This document shows positions 30,189-41,605 of a stretch of 64,000 nucleotides of DNA, piece after piece (the stretch's first letter is position 1; each line of letters begins with the position of its first letter). A program made the position numbers and the translations under genes. The DNA comes from Lachancea mirantina (taxonomy: Eukaryota > Ascomycota > Saccharomycetes > Saccharomycetales > Saccharomycetaceae): the NCBI GenBank assembly GCA_900074745.1, contig LT598465.1, positions 1-64,000 on the forward strand, read 5' to 3'. Under the pieces are notes generated by a model. That model saw only the letters and a program-made list of their open reading frames with translations, did not search any database and was not told where the DNA came from.

Positions 30189-31427
30189 ATGGAAATGGAC
30201 AATAATGAATGGGTTCGTCCACAAATTGTCGATGCGGGGTCTAAAACTTTCCACTGGCTGTGCTCGGTTTTTTTGCTTCTGATCGTACCTTCGCTGTCAA
30301 CTTCGCTGGCATTTGCAGGTCGGCTCTATTCTTCCTTGATTTTGCAGTTCATCGCACTTGGATATGCAGCAGTTGAGGCTTTAATCCTGAGGTTTCCGGA
30401 TGGAAACGGAATTGAAAATCGAACGTCGAGGGGAACTGCTTGGTTTCTTGTGCTCTTGCTTGGGATAACGGTTTTTTTCGGTAGTGTTGCGAGTGGTTCA
30501 GGAGTGCTTATCGAAAGAAAGAGGCTAGAGTCATTTGTGACCAAGGCTGGTGATGGGAGGTTGAAGTTTTTTCATAGAGGTCTGTCGTTCGCAGTCGTGT
30601 TGACAGGGTGGGTCAGAGTATGCCTTGCACCGGCAGCGCTGTTTGGTTTTTGTAGAGAAAAACATACTGGACAATGCATTGCGCATGGGATCATGGGCTC
30701 ATCTTTCGTGCTCTATGGGTTCGTTTATTCACTGGTTCTAGTGATTCCGTGGATTAGAAATTCAAAGAGAGCCTACTCGCAAGACCAGATCGATAGCTGG
30801 GTTATGTGTATTTGGGGAATTGTGAATACATTCACTGAGCACAGATGGGGAAAAGAAGGCTGGTCCCATGGCGATTATCAGCACACAGCTATGGGTATCC
30901 TGTGGTGGGCTGGGGGGTTGTTGGGGATATTTCTGACTCGCGGTGGAAAGAGGTCTTTTGTCCCTAGTTTACTTATAGTTTTCACAGGATGGGCCATGTC
31001 AGAACACTCGCAACACTTGGTTATTAGCACGAAAGTCCATGCTTTGTTTGGCTTGGTTTTAATGAGCGGAGGTGCTCTAAGAATTATTGAAATTTCGTTT
31101 ATCTTGAAGGACCGAAGAACGGACACTGAGATAAGATCCTTTCAGTACCTAGCTCCTTTTTGTCTCGTATGCGCCGGAATTCTTTTCATGAGCGCAAATG
31201 AGGAGCAACTAGAGCTTGTTTTAAGACTTGGCGCAGATCATAGTGCCTACATTTTGGTCGTAATTTCGGCAGCTTTTGTCACATACCTTTGGATGCTACT
31301 TTCGCTCGAGTTTTATTTGAAGTTGACAGGGCTATCTCACGAACACCAATCAATGAACCTGAATCGATTGAGCACGCAAGGTGGTATAACAGACTTCGAG
31401 CTTGAGGACCTTGAAGCGGAACATTGA
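30189..31427 (+). CDS. YTP1: Ytp1-type multispanning membrane protein
   Basis: The 412-residue product is rich in hydrophobic segments, about nine to eleven potential transmembrane helices. It has a conserved-looking His/Trp-rich stretch around EHRWGKEGWSHGDYQHTAMGILWW (residues about 217-240) and a second HSQHLVISTKVHALFG (about 274-289). These His-containing membrane segments are typical of Ytp1 proteins, whose function is unknown. S. cerevisiae Ytp1 (459 residues) is a probable plasma-membrane or organellar protein named for its tandem position near KEX2. The identification rests on the fixed order KEX2-YTP1-SIN4 (YNL238W-YNL237W-YNL236W) plus the membrane topology. The C-terminus is short and acidic. 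Confidence 0.85.
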   Translation: MEMDNNEWVRPQIVDAGSKTFHWLCSVFLLLIVPSLSTSLAFAGRLYSSLILQFIALGYAAVEALILRFPDGNGIENRTSRGTAWFLVLLLGITVFFGSVASGSGVLIERKRLESFVTKAGDGRLKFFHRGLSFAVVLTGWVRVCLAPAALFGFCREKHTGQCIAHGIMGSSFVLYGFVYSLVLVIPWIRNSKRAYSQDQIDSWVMCIWGIVNTFTEHRWGKEGWSHGDYQHTAMGILWWAGGLLGIFLTRGGKRSFVPSLLIVFTGWAMSEHSQHLVISTKVHALFGLVLMSGGALRIIEISFILKDRRTDTEIRSFQYLAPFCLVCAGILFMSANEEQLELVLRLGADHSAYILVVISAAFVTYLWMLLSLEFYLKLTGLSHEHQSMNLNRLSTQGGITDFELEDLEAEH

Positions 31428-32374
31428 AATTGGAATTTAAGGCGATAAGCTCATAGAATCGACCCTGCCGATAAGCTACCAAGTCAATTCCGATTCAAGT
31501 TTAAGAGGTTTCTCTTTTAAGCATCAAACCGTTCTAATTTTTTGAAGAACTAAGTGCGCCAGAAGCACTTATAAGTTCTCAGGTCCTCCACACAATAGGT
31601 TATAAGATCCCTTCTGTTCAATTAACGCCTCAAGATCTATTTTGACTACTAGTAGGCCTAAACCGTTCTAACATTGTTAAGAAAAGCAACAACGATTTCG
31701 ATCTCTGAAACCAATGTTAATTTAACTATCACCGCAGAGAACTATATACACTAGCACAAGTTACTATGTTTCGGCCATGCCAATGAACAAGCTACTATAT
31801 TCCAACATGAAACAGCCTCAGTAATATACAACACTGCTTTAAGGTGGTGAAGGCGGCCACAGTGCATTCAACAACAACCCAGCTAAAGTACAAATGTACC
31901 AGACTTGGATATCGAAATCTGTAAGTCTTATAAACCTGTCCTCATCGACTGTTATAGTTGATATTGTTTTTAAAAAGGTTTCGGAGAGTGCTAAAGAGAA
32001 ATTCGGTTGCAGTCCTCCCTTAAATAAGGCCCAGAATTTAAAAAAAATTCAAGAGCTCGAAATGGAAAGTCATAGCGAACAATCAAAAGTCAGGGCGTAA
32101 TATCCTTTATTAAAAGCTAACAAAAACGCCAAGGTCCATCACACAAGTAAGTAAACTAACCTCGAATGGAGTGTTGACTTAAAGCATCCAGAGCTTTAAA
32201 GTGAAATTGCTCTATTATAAAGTTTATTTTAGTTGACGGAATTAAGCAGTTATAAGGTGGGCGAGAAGAAATTTAGTCGCTGTGTACGATATGTGATGAA
32301 AGACATCTTGACCATGTAAAGCCTCTCTAATCAATACCTTCCACAAGGTGTGCGTAGAGAAGCCGAGCCATTGA
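31428..32374. other. YTP1-SIN4 intergenic region with a doubtful small ORF
   Basis: The 947-bp gap is long for this core block. Apart from the 68-codon frame at 31894-32100, nothing coding is seen. The stretch is AT-rich and contains the SIN4 promoter at its right end. Confidence 0.4.
31894..32100 (+). CDS. small ORF of 68 residues, unknown
   Basis: I do not recognise this protein. It begins with a real ATG. The N-terminal half is mildly hydrophobic (SLINLSSSTVIVDIVFKKV). The C-terminal half is hydrophilic and helix-prone (ESAKEKFGC, then NKAQNLKKIQELEMESHSEQ). Such a composition is more protein-like than usual for chance frames, but no S. cerevisiae gene is known between YTP1 and SIN4. GTAAGT at 31921 resembles a 5' splice site, but no TACTAAC branch point follows, so an intron is not supported. 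It could be a lineage-specific microprotein or chance. Confidence 0.3.
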   Translation: MYQTWISKSVSLINLSSSTVIVDIVFKKVSESAKEKFGCSPPLNKAQNLKKIQELEMESHSEQSKVRA

Positions 32375-35212
32375 ATGTTCAGTGCTGGAATTTCGGGACA
32401 GGAGCCAGTATCCTGGTCAAAATGCGGACTTTTGGCTTACGGTGATAGAAAGGATATCAGGTCAAACCTGGTAATAACTTTCCTAGAGACAGTTAATGGC
32501 AGTAACTGGAAATTCCACAGGTCAAGAAGGTATGCGATAAGCCCGCACATTTTCGAACAGAATACTTCGAATTCAAACGGTACAAAGACAGGATCGGCTG
32601 CGGGCAAAACAGTCAATTGCCATTACCCGATATCTTCTCTTCATTGGAACAATGTTGGAACTCTCGCTGGGGACATGCTGGCAGTCTGCGATCAGAAGGG
32701 AAATGTTACTTTTATCGTCGCAGGTCATGGTGCGGAAGGATCAGGCACACTTGACAGGCTTTCAGTAGTATTTCAGGATACCGTATACAAAATGAGCAGC
32801 CAGATGATGCCTCTTGTCGAGGCCAGATTCGGCCCAAAATTGGGCTCGAAGCCTTCTAAAAACACCGGAAGCTCTCTTGTGATTCACTTTGAATGGCTGA
32901 GCGGGCAGAAACCGGCGATTTGCATGCATGGCGCAATAAAAGATCAAGCAACCGGATTTTTCAAAAGTCAGGTTCAGCAATGTGAACCATGGGGTCTATT
33001 TCATCCTGCAAGTATTAAAAGTGCATCTTTTGCAATAAGGAGAAACGCTCAACTAGATTTTTGGTACCAGTTTTCGAACTCGAAAGAGCACAAGAAAATA
33101 TCGTTGCAACTGAATAACCTGAGGCAGCAACAAACAAAACAACTAGAATGTCTGCGGTTCGCAAAGTGTGCGCATTCTTACGAAGGAAATTCAAGCTTGG
33201 TGGGGACTTATTCGGCCTTAGAAAATAGATTTTCCCTATACAAATTGGACATCAATTGGAATTCGACCACTACTGACACAACAAACGAGCCCTCTGTCGC
33301 TTTACATCAAATTTTTTGTTTCAATCCTGATCTACTGGGTCTCAATGGTGAGTTGCTTGAGCTATCAAATTTTGAGATGATTTCAGCCTCATACGATAAA
33401 AAATCTCGAGCGGAGCTTCTTCTTTGTTACACAATTCAAGAGTCTTCGAGGAGCTTGATCAAAAGATATGAAGTGACCAGTTTCTCTCCAGCTACCGAAC
33501 TTACGGCTATTTTCGGCACAGTTACGTCACAGACAGCCTCTTCGGGCCCCACGAATTTTTCCTTGTCCGATATGGGCAGTCTCGAGCTCGATGGCGAAGT
33601 TGTGGGTATAGAAACTCGTAATTTTGATACTGTTGTCATATTTCGACTGAAAAACGGTTATTTCAAAATATTCAACAGATTTTTGTGGTCTGAGGAAGGC
33701 GTCACTATAGGCGATGCTCCTAAGTTGAACGACTCAAAGAAAATAACCTCTATTACTTGCAGTGGAATGAAGTATCCGAAAGTTCCAGCACTAGAAGTAA
33801 TAGACTGGGTTCACCTCTCCCCAGCCATGGGAGGTTATGCGTTTAAAATGAAATATCAGAGCGAAGCTTCTTTTAAAGCCATTTCTATACCAGATCTTTC
33901 TGACGAAACGGAAAACATAATGCACGCAGTTTCGTTTGCGCACGCCTTTGTTGTCAGTAATCACCAGCAACTGTCTGGGGAAGATCTATCAATTGCCATC
34001 AAGGAGGTTGCGCTAAAATGGGGGCAAGAAGATAATAAGAAAGGAAGGCAATTCATGGTAGAAGTGATCAGACAGGTAATGCATTTATTCGGCTTAACGC
34101 CAGATACCCCGAAAGAGCTAAAGGATAAAATTATGATGAGCAGACCAATACAAAGAGCAATTTTGTTACAGCTTGAACTTGGTGGCTCTTTTGACAACAA
34201 GAACATGTATAGCTTGCCGCGTGCTATCATGCTGTTGCGGAACATCATGTTCGCCTTCAACGGCGTCTCAAGAAATATTCAAGTTATTGTCCACCATATC
34301 ACCACAATGACCATACAACAACCGGCCAGCAAACTTTTTCAGTTTGCCTTCTCGAAGCAAGACCTAATTTACTCTCTAATCCCATGTGCGAAGTGGTTTG
34401 TAAAATTCATCACTTTTCTCACTCAGCAGTTGATAGTGCTGGTCAACAATTCACAAATGAAGGAGGAAACTCTTGTGCTTTCAGTATTGGCATCTAAGAT
34501 TTCTCGAACATTACTGCTATCGATACTCAGCGAAATTAAGAAAATTGTTCAATTAATAACCAAATTTCCCGAGACCAACTATCCTATTCTCAATGAGTCC
34601 TCTGTATACTTGAGAAAGGTGTTAGGTGACTCTCAGGTTAATTTTGAAAAGTTTGAAACTTTTCTGGTGGACGTCAATAATAAATTCACCTCTCTAGGAG
34701 AGCAGCAAAACCAACTTTCGCCCACCAACGCCGATACCTATTTAATCTTTGATGGTGACTTTTCTGAAGATATGAAAAGTATTAAAGATTTTCTTCTGAC
34801 GTACTCCAACATGGCCATTCTGTCCCACATAAAGCCAGCGGACGTCTACTTTGCGGACACTAGTGCTCTTCGCATTTTCGCATCTGAGTACTTTTCGCCG
34901 GAAGTATTTCGACTTTTGCAGCCCATCGAAAAGGGTCTTGTCATAAAATCCAACGATTTACCGGAAAACGCATCGTCGGAGAGGTCATTTTCTCCGCTCA
35001 CTTTTGACAGCATATCTCATGAACCTATTAATCCCGCCAAAACGCCCAAAATCAAAAGGTGTTGTCGTTGCAGCGCTATAACCCGCACTGGGTATCCTAT
35101 CAGTAAAGAAAATACTGTAATACCTACTTCAATTTCTGCTAAACGTTGGTCTAATCTATACTCCAGGGTGTGCATGTGCTCAGGTTTCCTTTACGAGCTC
35201 GATGACGACTGA
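32375..35212 (+). CDS. SIN4: Mediator tail subunit Sin4/Med16
   Basis: Sin4 (Med16) belongs to the tail module of Mediator, together with Med2, Med3, Pgd1 and Gal11, and links activators to RNA polymerase II in the nucleus. The 945-residue product (S. cerevisiae 974) has no simple catalytic motif. Its N-terminal half reads like the beta-propeller of Med16, starting near SWSKCGLLAYGD and HYPISSLHWNN. The C-terminal half is helical (LPRAIMLLRNIMFAFNGVSRNIQ) and ends in a Cys-rich stretch (KRCCRCSAITRTG...RVCMCSGFLYELDDD) typical of the C-terminal zinc-binding-like part of Med16. Position after YTP1 matches S. cerevisiae YNL236W. It is the last gene of the YNL-like block. Confidence 0.93.
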   Translation: MFSAGISGQEPVSWSKCGLLAYGDRKDIRSNLVITFLETVNGSNWKFHRSRRYAISPHIFEQNTSNSNGTKTGSAAGKTVNCHYPISSLHWNNVGTLAGDMLAVCDQKGNVTFIVAGHGAEGSGTLDRLSVVFQDTVYKMSSQMMPLVEARFGPKLGSKPSKNTGSSLVIHFEWLSGQKPAICMHGAIKDQATGFFKSQVQQCEPWGLFHPASIKSASFAIRRNAQLDFWYQFSNSKEHKKISLQLNNLRQQQTKQLECLRFAKCAHSYEGNSSLVGTYSALENRFSLYKLDINWNSTTTDTTNEPSVALHQIFCFNPDLLGLNGELLELSNFEMISASYDKKSRAELLLCYTIQESSRSLIKRYEVTSFSPATELTAIFGTVTSQTASSGPTNFSLSDMGSLELDGEVVGIETRNFDTVVIFRLKNGYFKIFNRFLWSEEGVTIGDAPKLNDSKKITSITCSGMKYPKVPALEVIDWVHLSPAMGGYAFKMKYQSEASFKAISIPDLSDETENIMHAVSFAHAFVVSNHQQLSGEDLSIAIKEVALKWGQEDNKKGRQFMVEVIRQVMHLFGLTPDTPKELKDKIMMSRPIQRAILLQLELGGSFDNKNMYSLPRAIMLLRNIMFAFNGVSRNIQVIVHHITTMTIQQPASKLFQFAFSKQDLIYSLIPCAKWFVKFITFLTQQLIVLVNNSQMKEETLVLSVLASKISRTLLLSILSEIKKIVQLITKFPETNYPILNESSVYLRKVLGDSQVNFEKFETFLVDVNNKFTSLGEQQNQLSPTNADTYLIFDGDFSEDMKSIKDFLLTYSNMAILSHIKPADVYFADTSALRIFASEYFSPEVFRLLQPIEKGLVIKSNDLPENASSERSFSPLTFDSISHEPINPAKTPKIKRCCRCSAITRTGYPISKENTVIPTSISAKRWSNLYSRVCMCSGFLYELDDD

Positions 35213-35463
35213 ACTTTTAAATTCTTAAGTGATCAAAACAGAAAGTATACATATGGGCAGAACAAAAATTAGGCATTAATAAATAGGCTACAATCAAAGA
35301 CATTCATTTAAGCAATCAAGTATGCCTTTGAAGAGCTCATGCTACCAAATGACGCTGCTTCTTTAAGCGATGTTTGGCATCAGTGTTCAAACCTCATCAG
35401 GGCTTTGACGTTAGGGCTAAATTCTATGGATTCGTATGGTGGTACGTTCGCATGATCGTTGAA

Positions 35464-35472
35464 GGTGGCAAA
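35464..35472 (+). promoter_or_regulatory. PACE element (Rpn4 site) before PUP2
   Basis: GGTGGCAAA is the exact proteasome-associated control element bound by Rpn4 in S. cerevisiae. It lies 70 bp upstream of the PUP2 start codon in the 330-bp gap after SIN4. This implies that the Rpn4 feedback loop controls this proteasome gene here as well. Confidence 0.9.
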
Positions 35473-35542
35473 ACATCTGCAAAGGTCAACTCTAACCTCC
35501 AACCTCATCGACCTGGGCTAAGTCAGCGTAGATTGTGGTATC

Positions 35543-36328
35543 ATGTTTCTAACTAGAAGCGAATACGATAGAGGAGTGAGCACATTCTCACCTGAAGGTC
35601 GTCTTTTCCAGGTGGAATATTCCCTGGAAGCGATCAAATTAGGGTCGACAGCTATTGGAATTGCGACGAGTGAGGGCGTCGTTTTGGGCGTTGAGAAGAG
35701 AGTAACATCACCACTACTTGAAAGTGACTCAATTGAAAAGATAGTGGAAATAGACAAGCATGTTGGGTGTGCTATGAGTGGCCTGACGGCGGATGCCAGG
35801 TCTATGATCGAGCATGCTCGAGTGGCGTCTGTAACTCATAACCTGTATTACGACGAGGAGATAGCTGTTGAGTCATTGACTCAGTCGGTATGCGATCTGG
35901 CGTTGAGGTTTGGTGAGGGTGCTGCTGGTGAGGAGAGACTTATGTCGAGACCTTTCGGAGTAGCGCTTTTGATAGCCGGTTACGACAAGGACGAAGGATA
36001 TCAACTATATCACGCCGAACCCTCGGGAACATTCTACAGATATAATGCCAAAGCCATTGGCTCTGGATCTGAAGGTGCGCAATCAGAACTGCAAAACGAA
36101 TGGCATTCGTCTCTCACATTGAAAGAGGCGGAGCTTCTAGTTTTGAAGATTTTAAAGCAAGTCATGGAAGAGAAACTTGACGAAAACAATGCTCAATTGA
36201 GTAGCATTACAAAAGATGATGGGTTCAAAATATACAGTGACGCAAAAACAGGTTCCATTATTACCGATCTCAAGGAAAAAGAAGAACAAGAGAAACAAGG
36301 CGACCAGGATGTTGAAATATCTGACTGA
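35543..36328 (+). CDS. PUP2: 20S proteasome subunit alpha 5 (Pup2)
   Basis: Pup2 is a structural alpha-ring subunit of the 20S proteasome, acting in the nucleus and cytosol. The 261-residue product (S. cerevisiae 260) begins [40 protein letters not shown], which contains the full proteasome alpha-type signature [23 protein letters not shown]. Alpha subunits lack the N-terminal catalytic Thr, as here. The C-terminus is highly charged ([17 protein letters not shown]). The gene is convergent with GCN5, with stop codons 80 bp apart, the same arrangement as YGR253C/YGR252W in S. cerevisiae. The upstream PACE element supports the start and the regulation. Confidence 0.98.
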   Translation: MFLTRSEYDRGVSTFSPEGRLFQVEYSLEAIKLGSTAIGIATSEGVVLGVEKRVTSPLLESDSIEKIVEIDKHVGCAMSGLTADARSMIEHARVASVTHNLYYDEEIAVESLTQSVCDLALRFGEGAAGEERLMSRPFGVALLIAGYDKDEGYQLYHAEPSGTFYRYNAKAIGSGSEGAQSELQNEWHSSLTLKEAELLVLKILKQVMEEKLDENNAQLSSITKDDGFKIYSDAKTGSIITDLKEKEEQEKQGDQDVEISD

Positions 36329-36408
36329 ATTGTAATATGTAAATGCATATATTGAAGGCTTTACATTACGAGGTAAACTGATCGTGCATTAATCATAATC
36401 TTACATTA

Positions 36409-37704
<1,296 letters not shown>

Positions 37705-37865
37705 CTACGATATCTTTGTTGTCATAAACTCGGATCTTTGATGTTAATTTGTCTTGATCTAATTTTTCAAATGTTGATGCTTATATCCCGTCAAGGAATA
37801 TTTGATATTAGCTACAGAACAATACAAACAAATTCCCGTCTCTGAAATCGAACTGGCTCATCCTA

Positions 37866-39755
37866 TCACATAACATCGTCTTCGTATTCGTCGTCTGACG
37901 TGAAAACGAGACTACTTGCTGCTTTTTCAGCTAAATCTTGAACTTCCGAGAGGCCAGACAAGTCTTCAACGTACTTGTAGTTGTTCATGGCTTGGCGAAC
38001 AAAATCCCAACCACAAGTTTTCAGTTTGTCTACAACTGCTGAGCTACAAGCCGAGCAATGCACATATGCTGGTGTCCTCAGTTGTAGCGTTTTAAACTCA
38101 TTTAAGAAACCTCGGATTTGATGAGGAATGCTACCGAGCACGTTCACATCATCTGGAGTACAGTTGGCACGCAAAGGATGTTGTAATAATGACACTAAAA
38201 GTTCAACACTTTGCGAAGAAGCCATCAAAGCCACACCAGGTCTCGTTACAGTGCACATTTGGTCTAAAGTCCTGTCTCTTAAACTATCGCTGGGAGCAAC
38301 GACATCGTTGCAAAAATAACATCCTAGCCTCATATTAGTGTCATTACAATTCGAAGTGCCATGTCGCATGACAAGATAACTATCAAAACCTAGAGCTGCG
38401 TTAATGACTGTCTTGTTTTCGGCGTAACCCAGCACGGTTGGTAACCATCGAGTTTCCCTCGAATCCATTAGAAGAAATACGGCGTCATGCTCCTTGATTA
38501 GACGCACTAATTCGTCGTAGTCCCTATGTTGTGCGATTTCGTTTCGAACAGGATGGCCTATCATAGGTATTTCCAGATTGTAACCTGCAGCATCAACCAT
38601 GGGCGCGATTTCTTTTAGTGCTAGGGCAGCCTCAGCCGCCTTCGGTTTGCCATGGCTGTCAAATTTGTATAGCGATTGGCGTACAGGATTCGATAGCGAA
38701 ACAGTACTATTATCGACAAAAGTGATCTTTCGCACTCCCCACGCAAGAGCAGTTCGGGCAACGTAGCATCCTAGGGTTCCAGCACCAAGAAGGAGAACCC
38801 TGCAACTTTTAATCGAGTCTAAATCAAGTTCAGGTGCTATGCGCCATTTCATCAGCTTCAAATTGAGATCTACCGACTGTTCTGCAAGTTTCGTGGGATT
38901 CACCAAAGAATTTAAATCTGTGAGTTTAGGAATTAGCTTATTTTGTACATTGCGCTCCCAGCCAGAAGTCTTCAAGTAAGCAGCGTCTTTACCCTCGTGT
39001 CGTTTTATCTGAATTCTAAGCCAATAAGAAGTATCGCTTTCATTTCTAATAAAGTAGACTCTGATGGTTTCAAGTTTCGGTCTCTGGTGTGCGACCAATG
39101 TGATCAGATTTTTGGCGAACGCGGACGGTGTTTGAGGTGCAAAGCTCGTATCTCGGATCATGATAGCACTCGCATCATTAACAACACTCCACTGATCTCC
39201 CAGGTAGTTTTCATTCTTGTCAAGGAAGCCAATCCACTTATTTTGCAAGTGTCCAGCCAGCATATCAAATTTATTGACGTCTCTTATAAACTCATTTCGG
39301 TTGACCAAAAGGCTTGTATCACTCATTTGGAAGGAGGGGGCGCAGATCCAGTGGTAAAACTTGTACTTCTTGAGGTCGGCAAAACTCAACATGAAAAATT
39401 GAATGCAGTGATTAGGATCTTTCAGGCCTTGCTCAAACAACGTTCGAGCTTTCTCATTTAGAAACTTGGTCTTATCGAAATCTCGGAAATCTTCTAAGGT
39501 ATTGAAGTTGAGTAAAGATCCACTTAGTGGAACATCCTTCGAGCTGCCCTCAGCATCAAAACTTTGTGAATCTAAGAACAAGTGCCCACTTTGCGATGAT
39601 TGATCTCTGTGATTACAATTTATTGTGGAGTAAAGACTTCGAAGTTCGGTATCTAACTTGAATACCTCGAGTTTGAGGCGCGCCAATTCCTGGAAAAACG
39701 AGATATCAATGAAGGAAATAAAGGGATAACAAAACTTAAGCTGGGTTTCTGACAT
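37866..39755 (-). CDS. ATG7: ubiquitin-like activating enzyme Atg7 (E1)
   Basis: Atg7 is the E1 that adenylates Atg12 and Atg8 and passes them to Atg10 and Atg3 in autophagy. The longer open frame upstream starts with TTG. The first real ATG is at 39755 and gives 629 residues (S. cerevisiae 630). The N-terminal domain begins MSETQLKFCYPFISFIDISFFQELARLKL. The adenylation domain has the nucleotide motif VLLLGAGTLGC (about residues 319-329) and KITFVDNSTVSLSNPVRQ. The catalytic Cys501 lies in DRTLDQMCTVTRPG. The protein ends with an acidic tail (DDEYEDDVM). The order ATG7-NMD3 matches YHR171W-YHR170W, whereas the left neighbour GCN5 is from the YGR252 region. Confidence 0.98.
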   Translation of the reverse strand: MSETQLKFCYPFISFIDISFFQELARLKLEVFKLDTELRSLYSTINCNHRDQSSQSGHLFLDSQSFDAEGSSKDVPLSGSLLNFNTLEDFRDFDKTKFLNEKARTLFEQGLKDPNHCIQFFMLSFADLKKYKFYHWICAPSFQMSDTSLLVNRNEFIRDVNKFDMLAGHLQNKWIGFLDKNENYLGDQWSVVNDASAIMIRDTSFAPQTPSAFAKNLITLVAHQRPKLETIRVYFIRNESDTSYWLRIQIKRHEGKDAAYLKTSGWERNVQNKLIPKLTDLNSLVNPTKLAEQSVDLNLKLMKWRIAPELDLDSIKSCRVLLLGAGTLGCYVARTALAWGVRKITFVDNSTVSLSNPVRQSLYKFDSHGKPKAAEAALALKEIAPMVDAAGYNLEIPMIGHPVRNEIAQHRDYDELVRLIKEHDAVFLLMDSRETRWLPTVLGYAENKTVINAALGFDSYLVMRHGTSNCNDTNMRLGCYFCNDVVAPSDSLRDRTLDQMCTVTRPGVALMASSQSVELLVSLLQHPLRANCTPDDVNVLGSIPHQIRGFLNEFKTLQLRTPAYVHCSACSSAVVDKLKTCGWDFVRQAMNNYKYVEDLSGLSEVQDLAEKAASSLVFTSDDEYEDDVM

Positions 39756-39986
39756 ACTAGTATTGCTCTCTTTATCTTGACCCTTCAATTAGATCAACCT
39801 GGGATGCTTCATAGTTTAATTCTAAATAAGATTGCAGTGGTCATCTCCTACGCAATTAACCATTGAACGTGTCACAGGGATAAATGCAAGGTTATAGTCC
39901 ACTTAAGCTGTGCTAAGTTATGTAGGAGAGTTTTTGATCCAAAAACATGTTACATATTTGAGCGCATTTAGCAAGCGCGTTATCGA

Positions 39987-41537
39987 TCAAACCTGAGGCT
40001 CTGATCCCTCTTCCAAAGTCATCTCATCAAGCTCGTCCAAGAGTTCATCGATGTCTATTTGAGGGGAATCGTCCTCTTCATTGCCCTCCATATCACCCCC
40101 CTCATTAGTTACTTGCGGTTGCTGCGCGCTCTTGTACATGTTGATAGTTTGTCTCATTTCAGCGTCTTCTTCAAGTTCTTGTAAGAACAACTCGTAGTCC
40201 TTCTCGGCTCTCTCCATTTCCTGCTTCTGCTGTCTTGAAGAGTAGTCCTGGGATGCTTCAATGTCATTGTGTTCTCTGGCCATTCTCTTCAGCTTCCAGT
40301 TTCTGTTCTTCCGAGTCTTCCTAATGTATTGTTTCTTCACCAAAACCACATCTGGGACATAATCGTTATTGAGGCCATCAAACAAATCTGAATTATAGTT
40401 GGAGTTTGCAATAAAATAGCCCATGACGCTGTCACCAGCGTGACAAATACCTCCCAAATGAGAACGAACAAAATAGACTTGATCGTTAACGCCGAGATCA
40501 GAGGCACGCGCCACTGTGATGTCAGCGAGTAGCCATCTACCATGCGAGTAGCCAGTTGGATCAACATCTAATACAATGAACTCGACCAACTGCGAAACGT
40601 CCGCCAAAGACTCAAACGCGGCTCTCCAATAAACAGGAGCCGACAAATCAGCCGTCTGCAAAGTCGTCGGATCTAAAAACTGGATCGTATTTGATATCTT
40701 GGAGCACAAAACAAACTGTGAAATCTGGCCCATGGACTTAGCAAGCTTTTTAGGAAGCACAACCAAGTCGTCTCTGCAAATGGGCACAATTTCGACGGAG
40801 TAACTGAACTTGTAGGTGGACGCCCCCGTATGGGTATCTTGGGAGACCAGTTCTTCTGACTTCTTGTATTTGATAGGAATCACCGCATTCAGAAAATCGA
40901 TCATTTTAACGGCGTGATTCTTTTGGCCATAAAAAAAGTCAAGACCGTCTTTGGCCTCCGATATGTTGATGGTGTCCACATGGGCCCTATGTTTCAAAAT
41001 TAACTGCTCCAAATACAAGAATGTACGCTTGTGTGAAACCTTCTGTCTGATTTGCACGGTGGCTCTCCAGGTGTTAGTCGTGTACGATCTTGCACAGTCG
41101 GCACATTGCATGGCTACCACGACGTATTCGACTTCAAAAGTTTGTTGGATAATAGTGTTGCTCATTGCTTCGCCCTGAACGGTCAATTTCACCCTTATAC
41201 GCCTTGAATGGGGTTCTGTCCATATGAAAGATGCATCTACCAGTCTGACTTTATTCAACCCCTTCAAGCGACGTAAACACAGCGCAAGCAATTCGCGCGA
41301 CTCCAACTCTGCCCGCACCCATTGCCCCGGCGGCTGCAAAAATCTCTCACAGTTTCGACAAAAGGAAACATGCGCTTCTCTTGGAATTCCGGCAGTAATG
41401 TCCACATTTAGTTTTATGCAGTCGTAGCACATTACCAGGCCCGTTGATCCATCCATGGGCACGCCACAGTTACAACATAGCACCGTAGCAGCTTGATGAT
41501 TATGCATGGCATTATGATCCAAAGGAGTATAGTTCAT
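39987..41537 (-). CDS. NMD3: 60S export adaptor Nmd3
   Basis: Nmd3 binds nascent 60S subunits and recruits the exportin Crm1 through a C-terminal leucine-rich export signal. The frame is open further upstream only by way of a TTG. The ATG at 41537 (MNYTPLDHN) aligns with the S. cerevisiae start MEFTPIDPH and gives 516 residues (S. cerevisiae 518). N-terminal zinc-binding pairs are CCNC, MCYDC and CRNC, within the first 70 residues. The middle is almost identical to the family (ELESRELLALCLRRLKGLNKVRLVDASFIWTEPHSRRIR region). The C-terminus is acidic, with IDELLDELDEMTLEEG as export signal. The promoter carries multiple PAC sites and an RRPE. It is first of three adjacent ribosome-assembly genes. 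Confidence 0.98.
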   Translation of the reverse strand: MNYTPLDHNAMHNHQAATVLCCNCGVPMDGSTGLVMCYDCIKLNVDITAGIPREAHVSFCRNCERFLQPPGQWVRAELESRELLALCLRRLKGLNKVRLVDASFIWTEPHSRRIRVKLTVQGEAMSNTIIQQTFEVEYVVVAMQCADCARSYTTNTWRATVQIRQKVSHKRTFLYLEQLILKHRAHVDTINISEAKDGLDFFYGQKNHAVKMIDFLNAVIPIKYKKSEELVSQDTHTGASTYKFSYSVEIVPICRDDLVVLPKKLAKSMGQISQFVLCSKISNTIQFLDPTTLQTADLSAPVYWRAAFESLADVSQLVEFIVLDVDPTGYSHGRWLLADITVARASDLGVNDQVYFVRSHLGGICHAGDSVMGYFIANSNYNSDLFDGLNNDYVPDVVLVKKQYIRKTRKNRNWKLKRMAREHNDIEASQDYSSRQQKQEMERAEKDYELFLQELEEDAEMRQTINMYKSAQQPQVTNEGGDMEGNEEDDSPQIDIDELLDELDEMTLEEGSEPQV

Positions 41538-41605
41538 GACGATTAGGCTTGCTTCTATGCTCAAGGATGCTCTTTGTCAGATCAAAGACATAGATGAGAT
41601 GAGTT

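Noticed and set aside
31921-31980. Possible intron (GTAAGT) in the small ORF before SIN4
   Set aside because: No TACTAAC-like branch point, and the candidate AG sites are too close or poor.
38943-39461. 172-codon plus-strand frame opposite ATG7
   Set aside because: Antisense to a strongly conserved gene and without motifs.
39756-39788. ATG7 N-terminal extension
   Set aside because: It depends on a TTG start. The ATG at 39755 matches the S. cerevisiae N-terminus and length.
41538-41564. NMD3 N-terminal extension
   Set aside because: It depends on a TTG start. The ATG at 41537 aligns with the family start.
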